DNA of 64,000 bases from Deltaproteobacteria bacterium (lineage in GTDB: Bacteria; Desulfobacterota; DSM-4660; Desulfatiglandales; HGW-15): contig JAFDEF010000003.1 in assembly GCA_019310485.1 (NCBI GenBank), forward strand, positions 50,111 through 114,110. The letters run 5' to 3'. Position numbers and translations under genes: made by a program. Numbering within the stretch: position 1 is the stretch's first letter; the number at the start of each line of letters is the position of its first letter. Below, one piece after another: positions 16,488-25,070 of the stretch. The notes below the pieces were generated by a model. That model did not search any database. It was given only the letters and a program-made list of their open reading frames with translations, and had not been told where the DNA came from.

Positions 16488-18440
16488 TTATTGAAAGAGC
16501 ACACTCGGCAAGTAAAGAGCAATTTGGGGAAAAACAGTCAACAACACGACACAAATTATCATACAAATGAGAAACGGGACAATCCCCCTGAAAATATCTT
16601 GCATGGGTACACCCTTGGCAACGCTTGCAATAGCGAAAACATTAACCCCAATGGGCGGAGTAATCTGCCCCATTTCCATTGTGATTACCGTGACAACACC
16701 GAACCAGATCGGATCAAACCCCAAAGCTGTAATCGACGGAAAAATAGTTGGAAGAACAAGCAGAATCATTGGGATAACATTGAGGAGGCAGCCCAGAACC
16801 ATGAAAAGGATTACAACCCCGGTGAATATAATGTATCGGTTCACATGCAGGCCAGTAATGAATTCTGCTAGAGAAAACGGCAGCCTTGTAGCAGCGAGAA
16901 AGTACCCCAGTATGCCCACACCTATCAAAATCAGAAGCAGCTTGCATGTTATCGAAAGGGTATCTTCAGAGGCCAGGACTATCATCTTCCAGGTTACTCT
17001 CTTCCTTAGGAGCGCATACACAAAAGCTCCCACAGCTCCGATAGCTCCCCCTTCCACCGGGCTAAAGATACCGGCCAAAATCCCTCCGAGAATCAGCACG
17101 AAAAGGGCCAGCATCCCCACCACTCCTTTCAGTGAAGCAATCTTTTCTTTGAAGCTTGTCGGCTCTCCCCTGGGAGCAGCGTCTGGTCTGAGTTTAGCTA
17201 TGAGGAAAATTGATACGATAAACATACCTGCCAAAAGCAACCCGGGAACAAGGCCTGCTATGAAAAGTTTACCTATGGATTCCTCAGTAACAATTGCGTA
17301 AAAGATAAAGCCCACGCTCGGGGGAATCAAAATGCCGAGTGTGCCTCCGGCAGCCAGGCACCCTGTTGCAAGTGACATATCGTAATTTTTCTTTTTCATC
17401 TCAGGCACAGCAAGTGTCCCCATGGTAACTGCCGTGGCAAGGCTGTCCCCACACACAGCCGCAAAACCTGCACACCCTGCAACTGAGGACATGGCCAGTC
17501 CTCCTCTTAGCCGCCCCAGCCATTTACTGGCAGTGTCAAAAAGATCCTTGCTGATTCCCGAGTGGTAGGCCAGTTCTCCCATGAGGATGAAAAGTGGTAC
17601 CACGGTCAGCATGTAAGAGGCGCCCGTGCTGTAAGGACCAATGGCAAGCATTGCAAGGGAGGGCTTTACTCCCTTGTATATCACTATCATCCCTAGAAAG
17701 CCTGTGAATGCCATTCCAAATCCAATGGGCATCCCCAGGAAGAGAAGAATGAATAGGAGGCACATTCCCAGCACCCCGGTAGCGGCGCCGCTAAGTCCTG
17801 AAGGGGCAAGACCCAGCATAGGCGCGAAAAGCAGAAAAAGCGATGCAGCCAGTGCCGGAACAAGCCACAGCCTTTTATCACTTTCAACTGATCGCTGCAG
17901 AACTTTTAGGAAATCTACAAGTACCACCAGAGCCAGCAGAAGTGCCCCTGCTCCAGCAATGAACCAGAAAATGGAGGTAGGAATTTCGAGGTCATAACTG
18001 ATTTCATGATCCTGTATCTTCTGAAAGCCTTTTAGAACCAGTTGAGAGGACATCAGGAAGAAAAAGAGCGTGCTAATAAGATAAGCAAAGCTATCGGTAA
18101 CATTGCGCGCCCACTTCGGTAATCTTGAAACCAGGAACTCTATTCGTATGTGCCCTTCATGAACCTGGGTAAAAGCGAGCCCCAAGAAAACAATTATGAG
18201 AAGCATAAACCCTTCAATTTCAATGGCACCGGGCACAGCTCCCTTGAACATAAACCTTGCCAGCACATCAAGAAAAACGGGCAAGGGCATGATACAGAGG
18301 AAAAGGGCACTGATGTAGTTGGAAAATTTACTCAGGGGACCAAAGATTGTTTCCAGCCTTTTAATTACCAAGCTCAAGCCTGTGGCCATTTTCCGAGTGT
18401 ACCCCCTTTCCAGGCACTGCCAAGAAATTGCTCCTGTCAT
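16488..18440 (-). CDS. TRAP transporter, fused small and large permease subunits (DctQM)
   Basis: 650 residues. Residues about 35-165 are the four-helix DctQ domain (ISALFLCIMPLPVFLDVLARF). After two linking helices, residues about 210-645 are the DctM domain (GMPIGFGMAFTGFLGM, VPLFILMGELAYHSG, SSVAGCAGFAAVCGDSLATA). Together they form the sodium-driven membrane component that accepts substrate from the periplasmic DctP protein. The fusion is a known variant. ATG 18440 is the first start; Met18 (MATGLSLV) would also fit. It lies 208 bp after dctP with a hairpin between them. The substrate is probably an organic acid. Confidence 0.92.
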   Translation of the reverse strand: MTGAISWQCLERGYTRKMATGLSLVIKRLETIFGPLSKFSNYISALFLCIMPLPVFLDVLARFMFKGAVPGAIEIEGFMLLIIVFLGLAFTQVHEGHIRIEFLVSRLPKWARNVTDSFAYLISTLFFFLMSSQLVLKGFQKIQDHEISYDLEIPTSIFWFIAGAGALLLALVVLVDFLKVLQRSVESDKRLWLVPALAASLFLLFAPMLGLAPSGLSGAATGVLGMCLLFILLFLGMPIGFGMAFTGFLGMIVIYKGVKPSLAMLAIGPYSTGASYMLTVVPLFILMGELAYHSGISKDLFDTASKWLGRLRGGLAMSSVAGCAGFAAVCGDSLATAVTMGTLAVPEMKKKNYDMSLATGCLAAGGTLGILIPPSVGFIFYAIVTEESIGKLFIAGLVPGLLLAGMFIVSIFLIAKLRPDAAPRGEPTSFKEKIASLKGVVGMLALFVLILGGILAGIFSPVEGGAIGAVGAFVYALLRKRVTWKMIVLASEDTLSITCKLLLILIGVGILGYFLAATRLPFSLAEFITGLHVNRYIIFTGVVILFMVLGCLLNVIPMILLVLPTIFPSITALGFDPIWFGVVTVITMEMGQITPPIGVNVFAIASVAKGVPMQDIFRGIVPFLICMIICVVLLTVFPQIALYLPSVLFQ

Positions 18441-18601
18441 GGTTTGGGCGCAATCCTGCCGGCAGGATCTAGAACTCTCCAGCCTGAAGCCAACCTTTGA
18501 CCTGGCATGGATTAGAAGACACCTTAGGTGGTCCGCCTATTTTTCCCTTTCAGCGCATCGAAGAGCCCAGGATAACCATCTTGACTTTACACTTCACGGG
18601 G

Positions 18602-18634
18602 ACCCATCCTCCCTCTCCAAACGGGAAGATGGGT
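18602..18634 (-). terminator. Intercistronic hairpin between dctP and dctQM
   Basis: On the minus-strand transcript ACCCATCTTCCC (18634-18623) pairs with GGGAGGATGGGT (18613-18602), twelve pairs with one U-G, closing a 9-nt loop. It lies 15 nt after the dctP stop. There is no U-tract, so it may be an mRNA-stabilising hairpin or attenuator that lets the binding protein be made in excess of the permease. Confidence 0.55.
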
Positions 18635-18648
18635 ATCCTCATTGGTAT

Positions 18649-19710
18649 TTATTTATAGCCTCCTACTGTTGTCTTGGCATACTTTTCAGCAAGACGAAGG
18701 ACTTCTGCGTGGATCTTTCTGGCATTCTTATACCCCTTCTTTTCCATTTTCCTGATCCACTCCTCATGAATTCCTTGGACTTTCTTTTTCCACCTCATTT
18801 TCTCGGATGGCGGTAAAACATAGAAAGTGTGCCCCTGGGCTTTCATCCATTGCGAGTCTCTGATAGAACCTTCATCCAGAGTTTTTCCTGAAATTCGTGC
18901 CATCTTGTCTCCGGTCGTGTCTATAAGTATCTTTTTCAGGTCAGAAGGCAGACTATTCCATTTAGCTTTGTTTACTGCTGCATAGAAAGGGTCACACATC
19001 ATATCAACTATGGTATGGTATTTGGCAGCATCCGTAATTTTGTATGCTTTCATGGGTGCTATGGGGCATATGACACCATCTGCCATTCCTCTTTCCAATG
19101 CTAGGTATGTATCGTGGGGCGTAACCTCGATCGGATTCGCACCAAGTTCTTTAATAATGTGCCGTATTTGAGGATTCCATCCGATCATCTTCTTACCGTG
19201 CAAGTCTTCTAGGGTTCGGATAAGCTTTTTCTTGGTGTGGACTTCAAACAGGGCACTCGCCCATTGCCAGAGGACTTTAACTTCCCTGTATTCTCTCCTC
19301 CACTCGGGGAATTCATTATAGAGATCCCAGGTTGTAAGGCTTGCCGCCTCTGCGCCGTTAAAAATAAGTGGCAATTGAATAACAGGTGCCAAGGGAAATT
19401 TGCCGTGGACCCAATGACATGGAGATGCAACTATGTCGGCCACACCGGCTACCACGCTGTCATAGGCTTGTCTTGCAGGAACAAGTGCATTTGGGTTGAA
19501 AAAAGTAATTACCAGCCTTCCGCCGCTCAGTTCCTTGACTTTCTTTATCCAGGGCATAAAGCCGTTTATAACGGTTGGATGTTTGTCAGGGTATTCGCTG
19601 GCAAACTTGAGTTGATAAACATCCGCCGAGTACGCTTGCCTGCCCGGCACTGCCAAAAGCAAGAAGCAGGCAAAAACAGCAATCACTGATGTCAAAAACA
19701 CTTTCTTCAT
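18649..19710 (-). CDS. TRAP transporter periplasmic substrate-binding protein (DctP family)
   Basis: 353 residues from ATG 19710, which follows a perfect AGGAGG eight bases upstream; an upstream in-frame start would add twelve unlikely residues. Sec signal peptide MKKVFLTSVIAVFACFLLLA, with cleavage near AYSA/DV. The mature protein has the DctP/TAXI-like TRAP domain with YQLKFASEYPDKHPTV, and the Arg-containing segment GNPNALVPARQAYDSVVAG-like in its centre helps bind a carboxylate. It captures a periplasmic substrate for DctQM. Gene order arylsulfotransferase-dctP-dctQM suggests an aromatic or organosulfate ligand (inference). Confidence 0.93.
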   Translation of the reverse strand: MKKVFLTSVIAVFACFLLLAVPGRQAYSADVYQLKFASEYPDKHPTVINGFMPWIKKVKELSGGRLVITFFNPNALVPARQAYDSVVAGVADIVASPCHWVHGKFPLAPVIQLPLIFNGAEAASLTTWDLYNEFPEWRREYREVKVLWQWASALFEVHTKKKLIRTLEDLHGKKMIGWNPQIRHIIKELGANPIEVTPHDTYLALERGMADGVICPIAPMKAYKITDAAKYHTIVDMMCDPFYAAVNKAKWNSLPSDLKKILIDTTGDKMARISGKTLDEGSIRDSQWMKAQGHTFYVLPPSEKMRWKKKVQGIHEEWIRKMEKKGYKNARKIHAEVLRLAEKYAKTTVGGYK

Positions 19711-19797
19711 TTCAAACCTCCTCCTGGTTCTAAAGTTAATCACCAACGGGCAAGCCCCACAACTATCTGGGAGCCTGCCATCCCCCCTCTATTGAAA

Positions 19798-21234
19798 CTA
19801 CTCATCTTCTTCTGTGAGAACGCACAGGGCTGAATCTGGTCTATAGTCCAGCACTCCTTCAACTGTTGTAACCCTTTTTGCGCCTTTCGGTGCTGCACCG
19901 GGAACCCTGAAGTCTGTAACATCGAGGCGTGCGAGTGGAATTTCCTCAGGCTTTTCAAGCTGAGGAACCCACTCGTATGGCACCCTGTAAGCCCTGTAGA
20001 CCATATTTATTTTCATCAATTTGCCCCAGTATGGGCTGATGTATTCCCAGACGGTCTCGTGCTCAGGGGTCACTTCGAAAATGCGCCCACCTGAGCCTTC
20101 TGTAATCAAGGTATTACCGTTGGGTAGACGCTGTGCAGAGCTAATAAAAGGGCTGTAGAACCTATTTGCATCCACCGGCATTATGAATCCTGCTTCTACC
20201 GGCGTATATTGCCACACCACCTTGAGCGTTGTGGGATCAAATTCCAGAACACGCGAGTAATCTCTCAGGGCGTTTTGAAACCCGGTTGGTGAGCCCGGGT
20301 TGGGGGCCCCATATCCAGCCCAACCGCCGTTGTCAAATACCAGGATATTCCCCTCGCCAGGCAACCCCCTCGGGATCATGTGTGCGTGATGTTGCCCGAT
20401 AATCCACCCGAGCTCCACTAACTCTGGCGACCTGTCATAGTCAGGCCCTATCTTCCACACGAGTTTCCCTGTTGCCTTCTCTGTTATAGCCAAGATATTG
20501 GTCTCGCGGCCGCACCAAATGATGTTGTCAGGATGGAATCGGCTGTCTCCAGCGTCATACCACTTGTTTGGTCCCAATAGTGATAACGAATTAATGTGCA
20601 TCCAGTCTCCCATTCCTCCTCCTGAGGGCTTCCAGTTTGGATTGCGACACAAAATGTTCTTGGCTTCTTCCCTGAATCCCATTTCATCAAAGTGATCACT
20701 GCACACCCACTCCCATACCACTTCACCATCCCAGGTAACCTCAATAATCACGTCATCCACCAGGAGCTTGTCACTTATCTTAGGATTCTTCAGGTTCTTG
20801 TGGGAAAGAAGTATTGTGTTCCCACGGTCTACAAGTGGGTCCATTCCGGGAACGTAGTATCCCACAGGGTTTCCCTCTCTCTGGTAGTCGTGGTGTTGCC
20901 GCGCCATCCACTGTGGCTCTTCTCCCGGGTCTTCAATGTATTCATATTCATTGAACTTCCAAACAATGTTCCCGTCCCAGTCTACCTGCACCAGATCGAT
21001 ATGATCCTGCATTCCATAGCGGGTGTTTCTTTCCCCGGTGTTCCCCATTACGTAGCCACCTGGAAGAATCTTGTTGGGAAAGCCGTGAAGGCCCTTCCAG
21101 AGCTGTACTTCATTGCCGTTCATGTCAATCAGTAATGCGCCGACTTCCTTTGCCTGAAAAATCGTATAGCCATTCCAGCACTTTTCAGGGTTGTAAATTG
21201 TCGTGCCTGTGGGATAAACACTAGGATATGTCAT
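19798..21234 (-). CDS. Arylsulfotransferase (ASST) family protein
   Basis: 478 residues from ATG 21234, which follows AACAGGAGGCGG; an in-frame upstream start is less likely. It has the repeated beta-propeller-like blades of the arylsulfotransferase family, each with aspartate/glycine and tryptophan patterns such as DWDGNIVWKF, TWDGEVVWEW and GKLVWKIG. There is also a histidine-rich ARQHHDYQREG and the GQHHAHMIPRGLPG segment. Characterised periplasmic ASSTs transfer sulfate between phenols using a catalytic His, and start with a signal peptide. This one has no signal peptide, so it is probably cytoplasmic. Between the IclR regulator and dctP. Confidence 0.82.
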   Translation of the reverse strand: MTYPSVYPTGTTIYNPEKCWNGYTIFQAKEVGALLIDMNGNEVQLWKGLHGFPNKILPGGYVMGNTGERNTRYGMQDHIDLVQVDWDGNIVWKFNEYEYIEDPGEEPQWMARQHHDYQREGNPVGYYVPGMDPLVDRGNTILLSHKNLKNPKISDKLLVDDVIIEVTWDGEVVWEWVCSDHFDEMGFREEAKNILCRNPNWKPSGGGMGDWMHINSLSLLGPNKWYDAGDSRFHPDNIIWCGRETNILAITEKATGKLVWKIGPDYDRSPELVELGWIIGQHHAHMIPRGLPGEGNILVFDNGGWAGYGAPNPGSPTGFQNALRDYSRVLEFDPTTLKVVWQYTPVEAGFIMPVDANRFYSPFISSAQRLPNGNTLITEGSGGRIFEVTPEHETVWEYISPYWGKLMKINMVYRAYRVPYEWVPQLEKPEEIPLARLDVTDFRVPGAAPKGAKRVTTVEGVLDYRPDSALCVLTEEDE

Positions 21235-21327
21235 GTTTCCGCCTCCTGTTAACAAGATATAAGGTCAAAGTCGCAGTGCCGCCAAGTGCTCGTTTAGTAA
21301 AGAGCTTACGTTAAGTCACCATCCTGG

Positions 21328-22116
21328 CTAACTCTTATTAGATGATGGGCTCTGTTTGTAATAAAGCTCCGCTGAAATCTTTGCTGCTGCCTCCTTGAGT
21401 AAGGGTACAATGGGAGAAGCGCCATTCCACGTAACCGCCTGAGAAAGTCCTGCTGCTACAACTGCGGCCACTGGTTTTTTTTCAAGGTCAAAAATCGGGA
21501 CCCCTACAGCATTTATGCCAAGGTTAACCTCCTCGTTATCAACCGCGAATCCTTTTTTCCGTATCTCCTGAAGCTGCTTTCTGATCTTTTCAATCTGTAC
21601 AATCGTATTGGGGGTGAAGCGATCCAGGTTTTTCCCCATGAGCTTTTCCCTGGTCTGCGGTGACGAAAAAGCCAGGATTGCTTTTGCACCGGCTGCGGCA
21701 TGTGCTGGCCGCCTGTCTCCAATCACGCCTCTGATGCGGATGGGCCCAGGTCCTTCAGCTATGTCAGCAATAATTACGCTCCCATCCAGCAGAACCTCCA
21801 AAACAACTGTTTCCTTAACTTTATCACGCAATTCGTCAATATAAGGCTTGGCAATGTGAACAATGTTATTACTGCTTATCGACTGGTTTATTGCGAATCC
21901 CAGCTTAACGGCCGATTGGCCGAGCCTGAACTTCTTGGTGTCCGGGTTTTGCTGGAGAAATCCATACCTTGTCAAGCTGGTGAGGATCCGAGAGACGGTT
22001 GCTTTATGGAAGCCCAGGTTGCGGCTTATTTCCACTGTTCCCATCTCATGGTTGTAAGGTGTAAAGAGCAAAAGGATTTTCAAAGCCTTTTCAATTGAAT
22101 TGATTTGCTCTTTCAT
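21328..22116 (-). CDS. IclR family transcriptional regulator
   Basis: 262 residues from ATG 22116. N-terminal winged helix-turn-helix (INSIEKALKILLLFTPYNHE, then VEISRNLGFHKATVSRILTSL) and a C-terminal IclR effector-binding GAF-like domain (about 95-255, with DGSVIIADIAEGPGPIRIRG and LGINAVGVPIFDLEKKPVAA). These regulators usually control catabolic and transport genes in response to aromatic or organic acids. It heads the minus-strand cluster arylsulfotransferase-dctP-dctQM, 93 bp from the next gene, so it probably regulates that cluster. An upstream TTG at 22137 is less likely as start. Confidence 0.92.
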   Translation of the reverse strand: MKEQINSIEKALKILLLFTPYNHEMGTVEISRNLGFHKATVSRILTSLTRYGFLQQNPDTKKFRLGQSAVKLGFAINQSISSNNIVHIAKPYIDELRDKVKETVVLEVLLDGSVIIADIAEGPGPIRIRGVIGDRRPAHAAAGAKAILAFSSPQTREKLMGKNLDRFTPNTIVQIEKIRKQLQEIRKKGFAVDNEEVNLGINAVGVPIFDLEKKPVAAVVAAGLSQAVTWNGASPIVPLLKEAAAKISAELYYKQSPSSNKS

Positions 22117-22284
22117 ATGTCTCGCATAATAAAACAAAAGTATTGCATTTTAAAACTAGATGCCCTTGCGCCTATTGTCAACCTGGCTCAAGCATACCAA
22201 GGAACCCCTAGCCGTTTTTGTTTTCAAAAAAATGAGATTTGCTTTACTTTTTTTTCAATTTCATTAGAATTCACTGAAAATGGC

Positions 22285-22426
22285 AAAAAGTGGTCACACC
22301 TATTTATCGCTTGTTCTCAGTGTGATGTCCCATATTGGGGACGACTATGCGAGCTTATTTTGGTATGATTGAAACATTTCAGGTCCCCGACACAGCGTCA
22401 ATCAAAAATAGGTGTGACCCCTTTTT
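22285..22426 (-). repeat. Palindromic MITE/REP-like element, copy 2 (reverse orientation)
   Basis: Ends AAAAAGTGGTCACACCTATT (22285-22304) and the complementary right arm 22406-22426 form a 21-bp inverted repeat with one mismatch. Read on the minus strand, the interior matches copy 1: CTCGCAT, then a hairpin around CCCAATATGGG, then CATCACACTGAG. Relative to copy 1 it carries roughly 35 extra bases on one side. Two diverged copies 7 kb apart, sharing both ends and core, indicate a mobile or once-mobile element rather than chance palindromes. Confidence 0.8.
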
Positions 22427-23207
22427 GGAAGCCGGGCGGTTTCTGTATGGAGAAAATTTCATCAGGTATGTTCTTGTTGAAAATGACTTTTCCCTCCCAT
22501 AGCTTTAAACTCCTGCTATTTTGCAGGGAAATGATTTTGATTTTCTTAGCATATCTTATGTCGCCCTGTTTTCTATAATCCGAGAAACCCACCTGAATCC
22601 CGGTTTGGGGGAAAAAAGCAAGCCTTGGCAAAAACGTATCAGGGTCAAGTTCCAGCTTCTCCACCTCTTTCCCGTTTTCACCCATAAGGCTCAATTGATT
22701 CCCCTTACTGGAGGCTGCATTGTGGTAGGGAGGCAGTGGAGGATAACCCCGCAGGATAGACCAGATAAGTTGGGGGTCAAGCTCGCCGGGGAATAGTCTA
22801 GACAAAGATCGAGGCGTAAAATCCCCCACATATATTCTCTTTTCTTTAAATGAAAGAACCTCGAGCTTTCCACCACTGATCAATATATGAAAAACAGGAT
22901 AGCCCCAGGAATGGGTAATTTCGATTTTTATTCTGAAAGGATCCTTGGTTCCTGCAGCAAAGATATTTGACTCCCTTTGCCAGAGCCCATTTCGAACCGA
23001 AATATGTCCTGTCCTCAGAAATGAGACTACTTTTCTGTTCTGAGCTTTTGTATCAAATATAACCCCCTTTATCCGCTCCTCGGGAATAGGTTTTTTCGTA
23101 GGAGTGGGGAAAAGGGTTGCGCACCCCTGCAGAAAAACCAGAAGAATCGTTAAAAGGCCTGTTATGAACAGGGAATGCCTTATTGGAGGAACGACAGAAA
23201 AACTAAT
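22398..23207 (-). CDS. LolA/LolB-like (DUF4292-type) outer-membrane lipoprotein, non-canonical start
   Basis: The continuous reading frame encodes a lipoprotein signal ending LLVFLQGCATLFP (lipobox LQGC). A LolA/LolB-like half-barrel domain follows (KVVSFLRTGHISVRNGLWQR, then GYPVFHILISGGKLEVLSF and RIYVGDF). No ATG, GTG or TTG occurs in frame between the upstream stop at 23232-23234 and the lipobox. An ATT at 23205-23207 lies six bases after GGAG and would give (M)SFSVVPPIRHSLFITG. The first canonical start, TTG 22883, would remove the signal and half the domain. The last codons (KGVTPIFD) and stop come from the palindromic element. It lies 51 bp after the TPR gene. Confidence 0.7.
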   Translation of the reverse strand: MSFSVVPPIRHSLFITGLLTILLVFLQGCATLFPTPTKKPIPEERIKGVIFDTKAQNRKVVSFLRTGHISVRNGLWQRESNIFAAGTKDPFRIKIEITHSWGYPVFHILISGGKLEVLSFKEKRIYVGDFTPRSLSRLFPGELDPQLIWSILRGYPPLPPYHNAASSKGNQLSLMGENGKEVEKLELDPDTFLPRLAFFPQTGIQVGFSDYRKQGDIRYAKKIKIISLQNSRSLKLWEGKVIFNKNIPDEIFSIQKPPGFQKGVTPIFD

Positions 23208-23258
23208 CTTTTTCTCCAGGATCCAAAATACTTAGGATTTCAGGAAATGATGATTTTG

Positions 23259-25025
23259 CTATTTGGAGAGGAGTTGTTTGAGTTTCTTGATTCTCTCCTG
23301 AAGCCTCTCTCCGTGCGGATGTTTGAGAGAGAGAGCCTTTTCATACATTTCCAGTGACTTTCTGTACATCTTTTTCTTGAAATATATATCCCCTAAATGC
23401 TCGGTAATGGTTGGGTCGTTCGGCACATGAGAGGCAGCCTTCTTAATGTATTTCAGCGCTTCATCATAGAGCCCTTTCTGGTAGTATACCCAGCCCAGGC
23501 TGTCAATAATATAGCCGCTGTCAGGTTTTATTTTTAAAGCCTTCTGAATAAGATCCATTGCCTCATCAAGCCTTGTACCCTTTTCAGCATACGTATAGCC
23601 AATGTAGTTGAGGGCCTCTGCATTCTGCGGATTCACCTCAAGTATTTTTCTCATTTGATCAAGGCATTTTTCCTTCTCGCCCATCTTGTCCAAAACAACG
23701 CCCATCCTGAAAAGGAGGTCTTCGTTGTGCGGTTCCACCTGAAGACCTTCTCGTATCACTCCAATTGCAGTTTCAAACTCTTTCTTGGTCTCGTAGATGG
23801 AGGAGAGCATCAGGTAAAAGTCAACTTTGTGCTTGTCTATCTCAATTGCTTTCCTGAGCACCTCTATCGCCTCATCTAATTTTTTCTGGCTCTCTAAGAT
23901 AAAAGCTATGTGAATTTGAGAATTAATGTAATAGCGGGAAGCCCTCTTGATTTTCCTGAAATGCTCAAGTGCTTTTTCCAACTCTCCTTTCTCTTCCAGT
24001 GCAGCAGCAAGGTAGTATCTCGAGCGGTTATCTTCGGGCCAGGCCGAGACAATGAGGTCTAGCTCCCGGATGGCTTTATCGACTTCCCCATGACGAAGAT
24101 AGATAAGACCCAGGGTCTGGCGACCGGGTTCACCAGGCTTGGTTTTTTTCTTGATTACTTCTATTTCTTTTTCAGCCTTTTCTTTTTCCCCGAGTTTGTA
24201 GTAAACATCAATCAGCCTTTCTCGAACAACCATATTACCCGGGTAAAAGCCCAGAAGTTTTTCGTAGGTTTCTGCCGCTTCCCTGTAACGCTTCTGCATC
24301 TGGTACAGGCTTGCCAGGTCAAACATGGCAGCCTCCATTCTGGCATCAAGCTTGAGCGCTTGCCTGTACTGCTTTTCTGCTTTTTCGTATCTTTTCAGTT
24401 CCAGATTGATTCTCCCCTTGTAATAGTGCGCAATGACCAGGTGCGGGTTGTCCTTGATTAGCCTACCCAGATGTTTCTCTGCGGCCTTGTATTGCTTTTT
24501 CTTAATCAGGAGGGTGACCAGGATCAGCCTCACCCTTTGCCGGCTCGGGTCAAGTTCGAGTATTTTCTCATACTGTTTGATTGCGGATACATCGTCTTTG
24601 ATCAAACTGTAGATTTCAGCCAGCAACATCCTGTTCTCGATTTTGGCCGGCTCAAGGTTCACCGCCTCCTGAGCATGTTTGGCTGCTTCCAGGTATTTCT
24701 TCATTCTCTGGAGCAGGATTGCCGCTCTCCAATGGAGATAAGCAGAGTGAGGGTTGTCCTGGATAGCCTTGAGAAAATACTTGCTTGCCTCCTCAAGGCG
24801 ACCCTCGAGCTCGAGAAGCGAACCCATGGTAAAGTTGGCGTAGGAATCCTGGAGCTTGTCTTTGGTTAGAGGTTGCCTTGGCCTGGCCTGGAATTTTTCT
24901 TGTGCCGCCAACGGAGGCTCATGCTTGAGTAATGTGCAGGAAAAGCAGATTGAGAATCCAATGACAAGAAAAATGCAAATGGCGAATTTTTGACTTATTG
25001 ATCGCTTAAATTTCAGGGTTGACAT
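23259..25025 (-). CDS. Large TPR protein, probably a lipoprotein
   Basis: 588 residues. The N-terminus has a basic start and hydrophobic segment (FAICIFLVIGFSICFSCTLL), with a Cys that could be lipidated, though its lipobox is imperfect. About fourteen consecutive 34-residue TPR units follow (for example YEKILELDPSRQRVRLILVT, AEKQYRQALKLDARMEAAMF and YIDSLGWVYYQKGLYDEALKY), separated by the usual NPxxA/DPxxx turns. It is a scaffold for protein interaction at the envelope, with no enzymatic domain. It is flanked by a sigma-32-like factor (45 bp upstream) and the LolB-like lipoprotein. Such pairs often assemble in outer-membrane biogenesis (inference). Confidence 0.85.
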   Translation of the reverse strand: MSTLKFKRSISQKFAICIFLVIGFSICFSCTLLKHEPPLAAQEKFQARPRQPLTKDKLQDSYANFTMGSLLELEGRLEEASKYFLKAIQDNPHSAYLHWRAAILLQRMKKYLEAAKHAQEAVNLEPAKIENRMLLAEIYSLIKDDVSAIKQYEKILELDPSRQRVRLILVTLLIKKKQYKAAEKHLGRLIKDNPHLVIAHYYKGRINLELKRYEKAEKQYRQALKLDARMEAAMFDLASLYQMQKRYREAAETYEKLLGFYPGNMVVRERLIDVYYKLGEKEKAEKEIEVIKKKTKPGEPGRQTLGLIYLRHGEVDKAIRELDLIVSAWPEDNRSRYYLAAALEEKGELEKALEHFRKIKRASRYYINSQIHIAFILESQKKLDEAIEVLRKAIEIDKHKVDFYLMLSSIYETKKEFETAIGVIREGLQVEPHNEDLLFRMGVVLDKMGEKEKCLDQMRKILEVNPQNAEALNYIGYTYAEKGTRLDEAMDLIQKALKIKPDSGYIIDSLGWVYYQKGLYDEALKYIKKAASHVPNDPTITEHLGDIYFKKKMYRKSLEMYEKALSLKHPHGERLQERIKKLKQLLSK

Positions 25026-25070
25026 ATGAATTTCAAGCTTCCTGGATCAATAGAAGCTCTTATTCCTTTC

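Noticed and set aside
16567..17301. 244-codon plus-strand open frame
   Set aside because: Antisense to the DctM domain; its Pro/Thr/Ile-rich composition is the mirror of hydrophobic codons.
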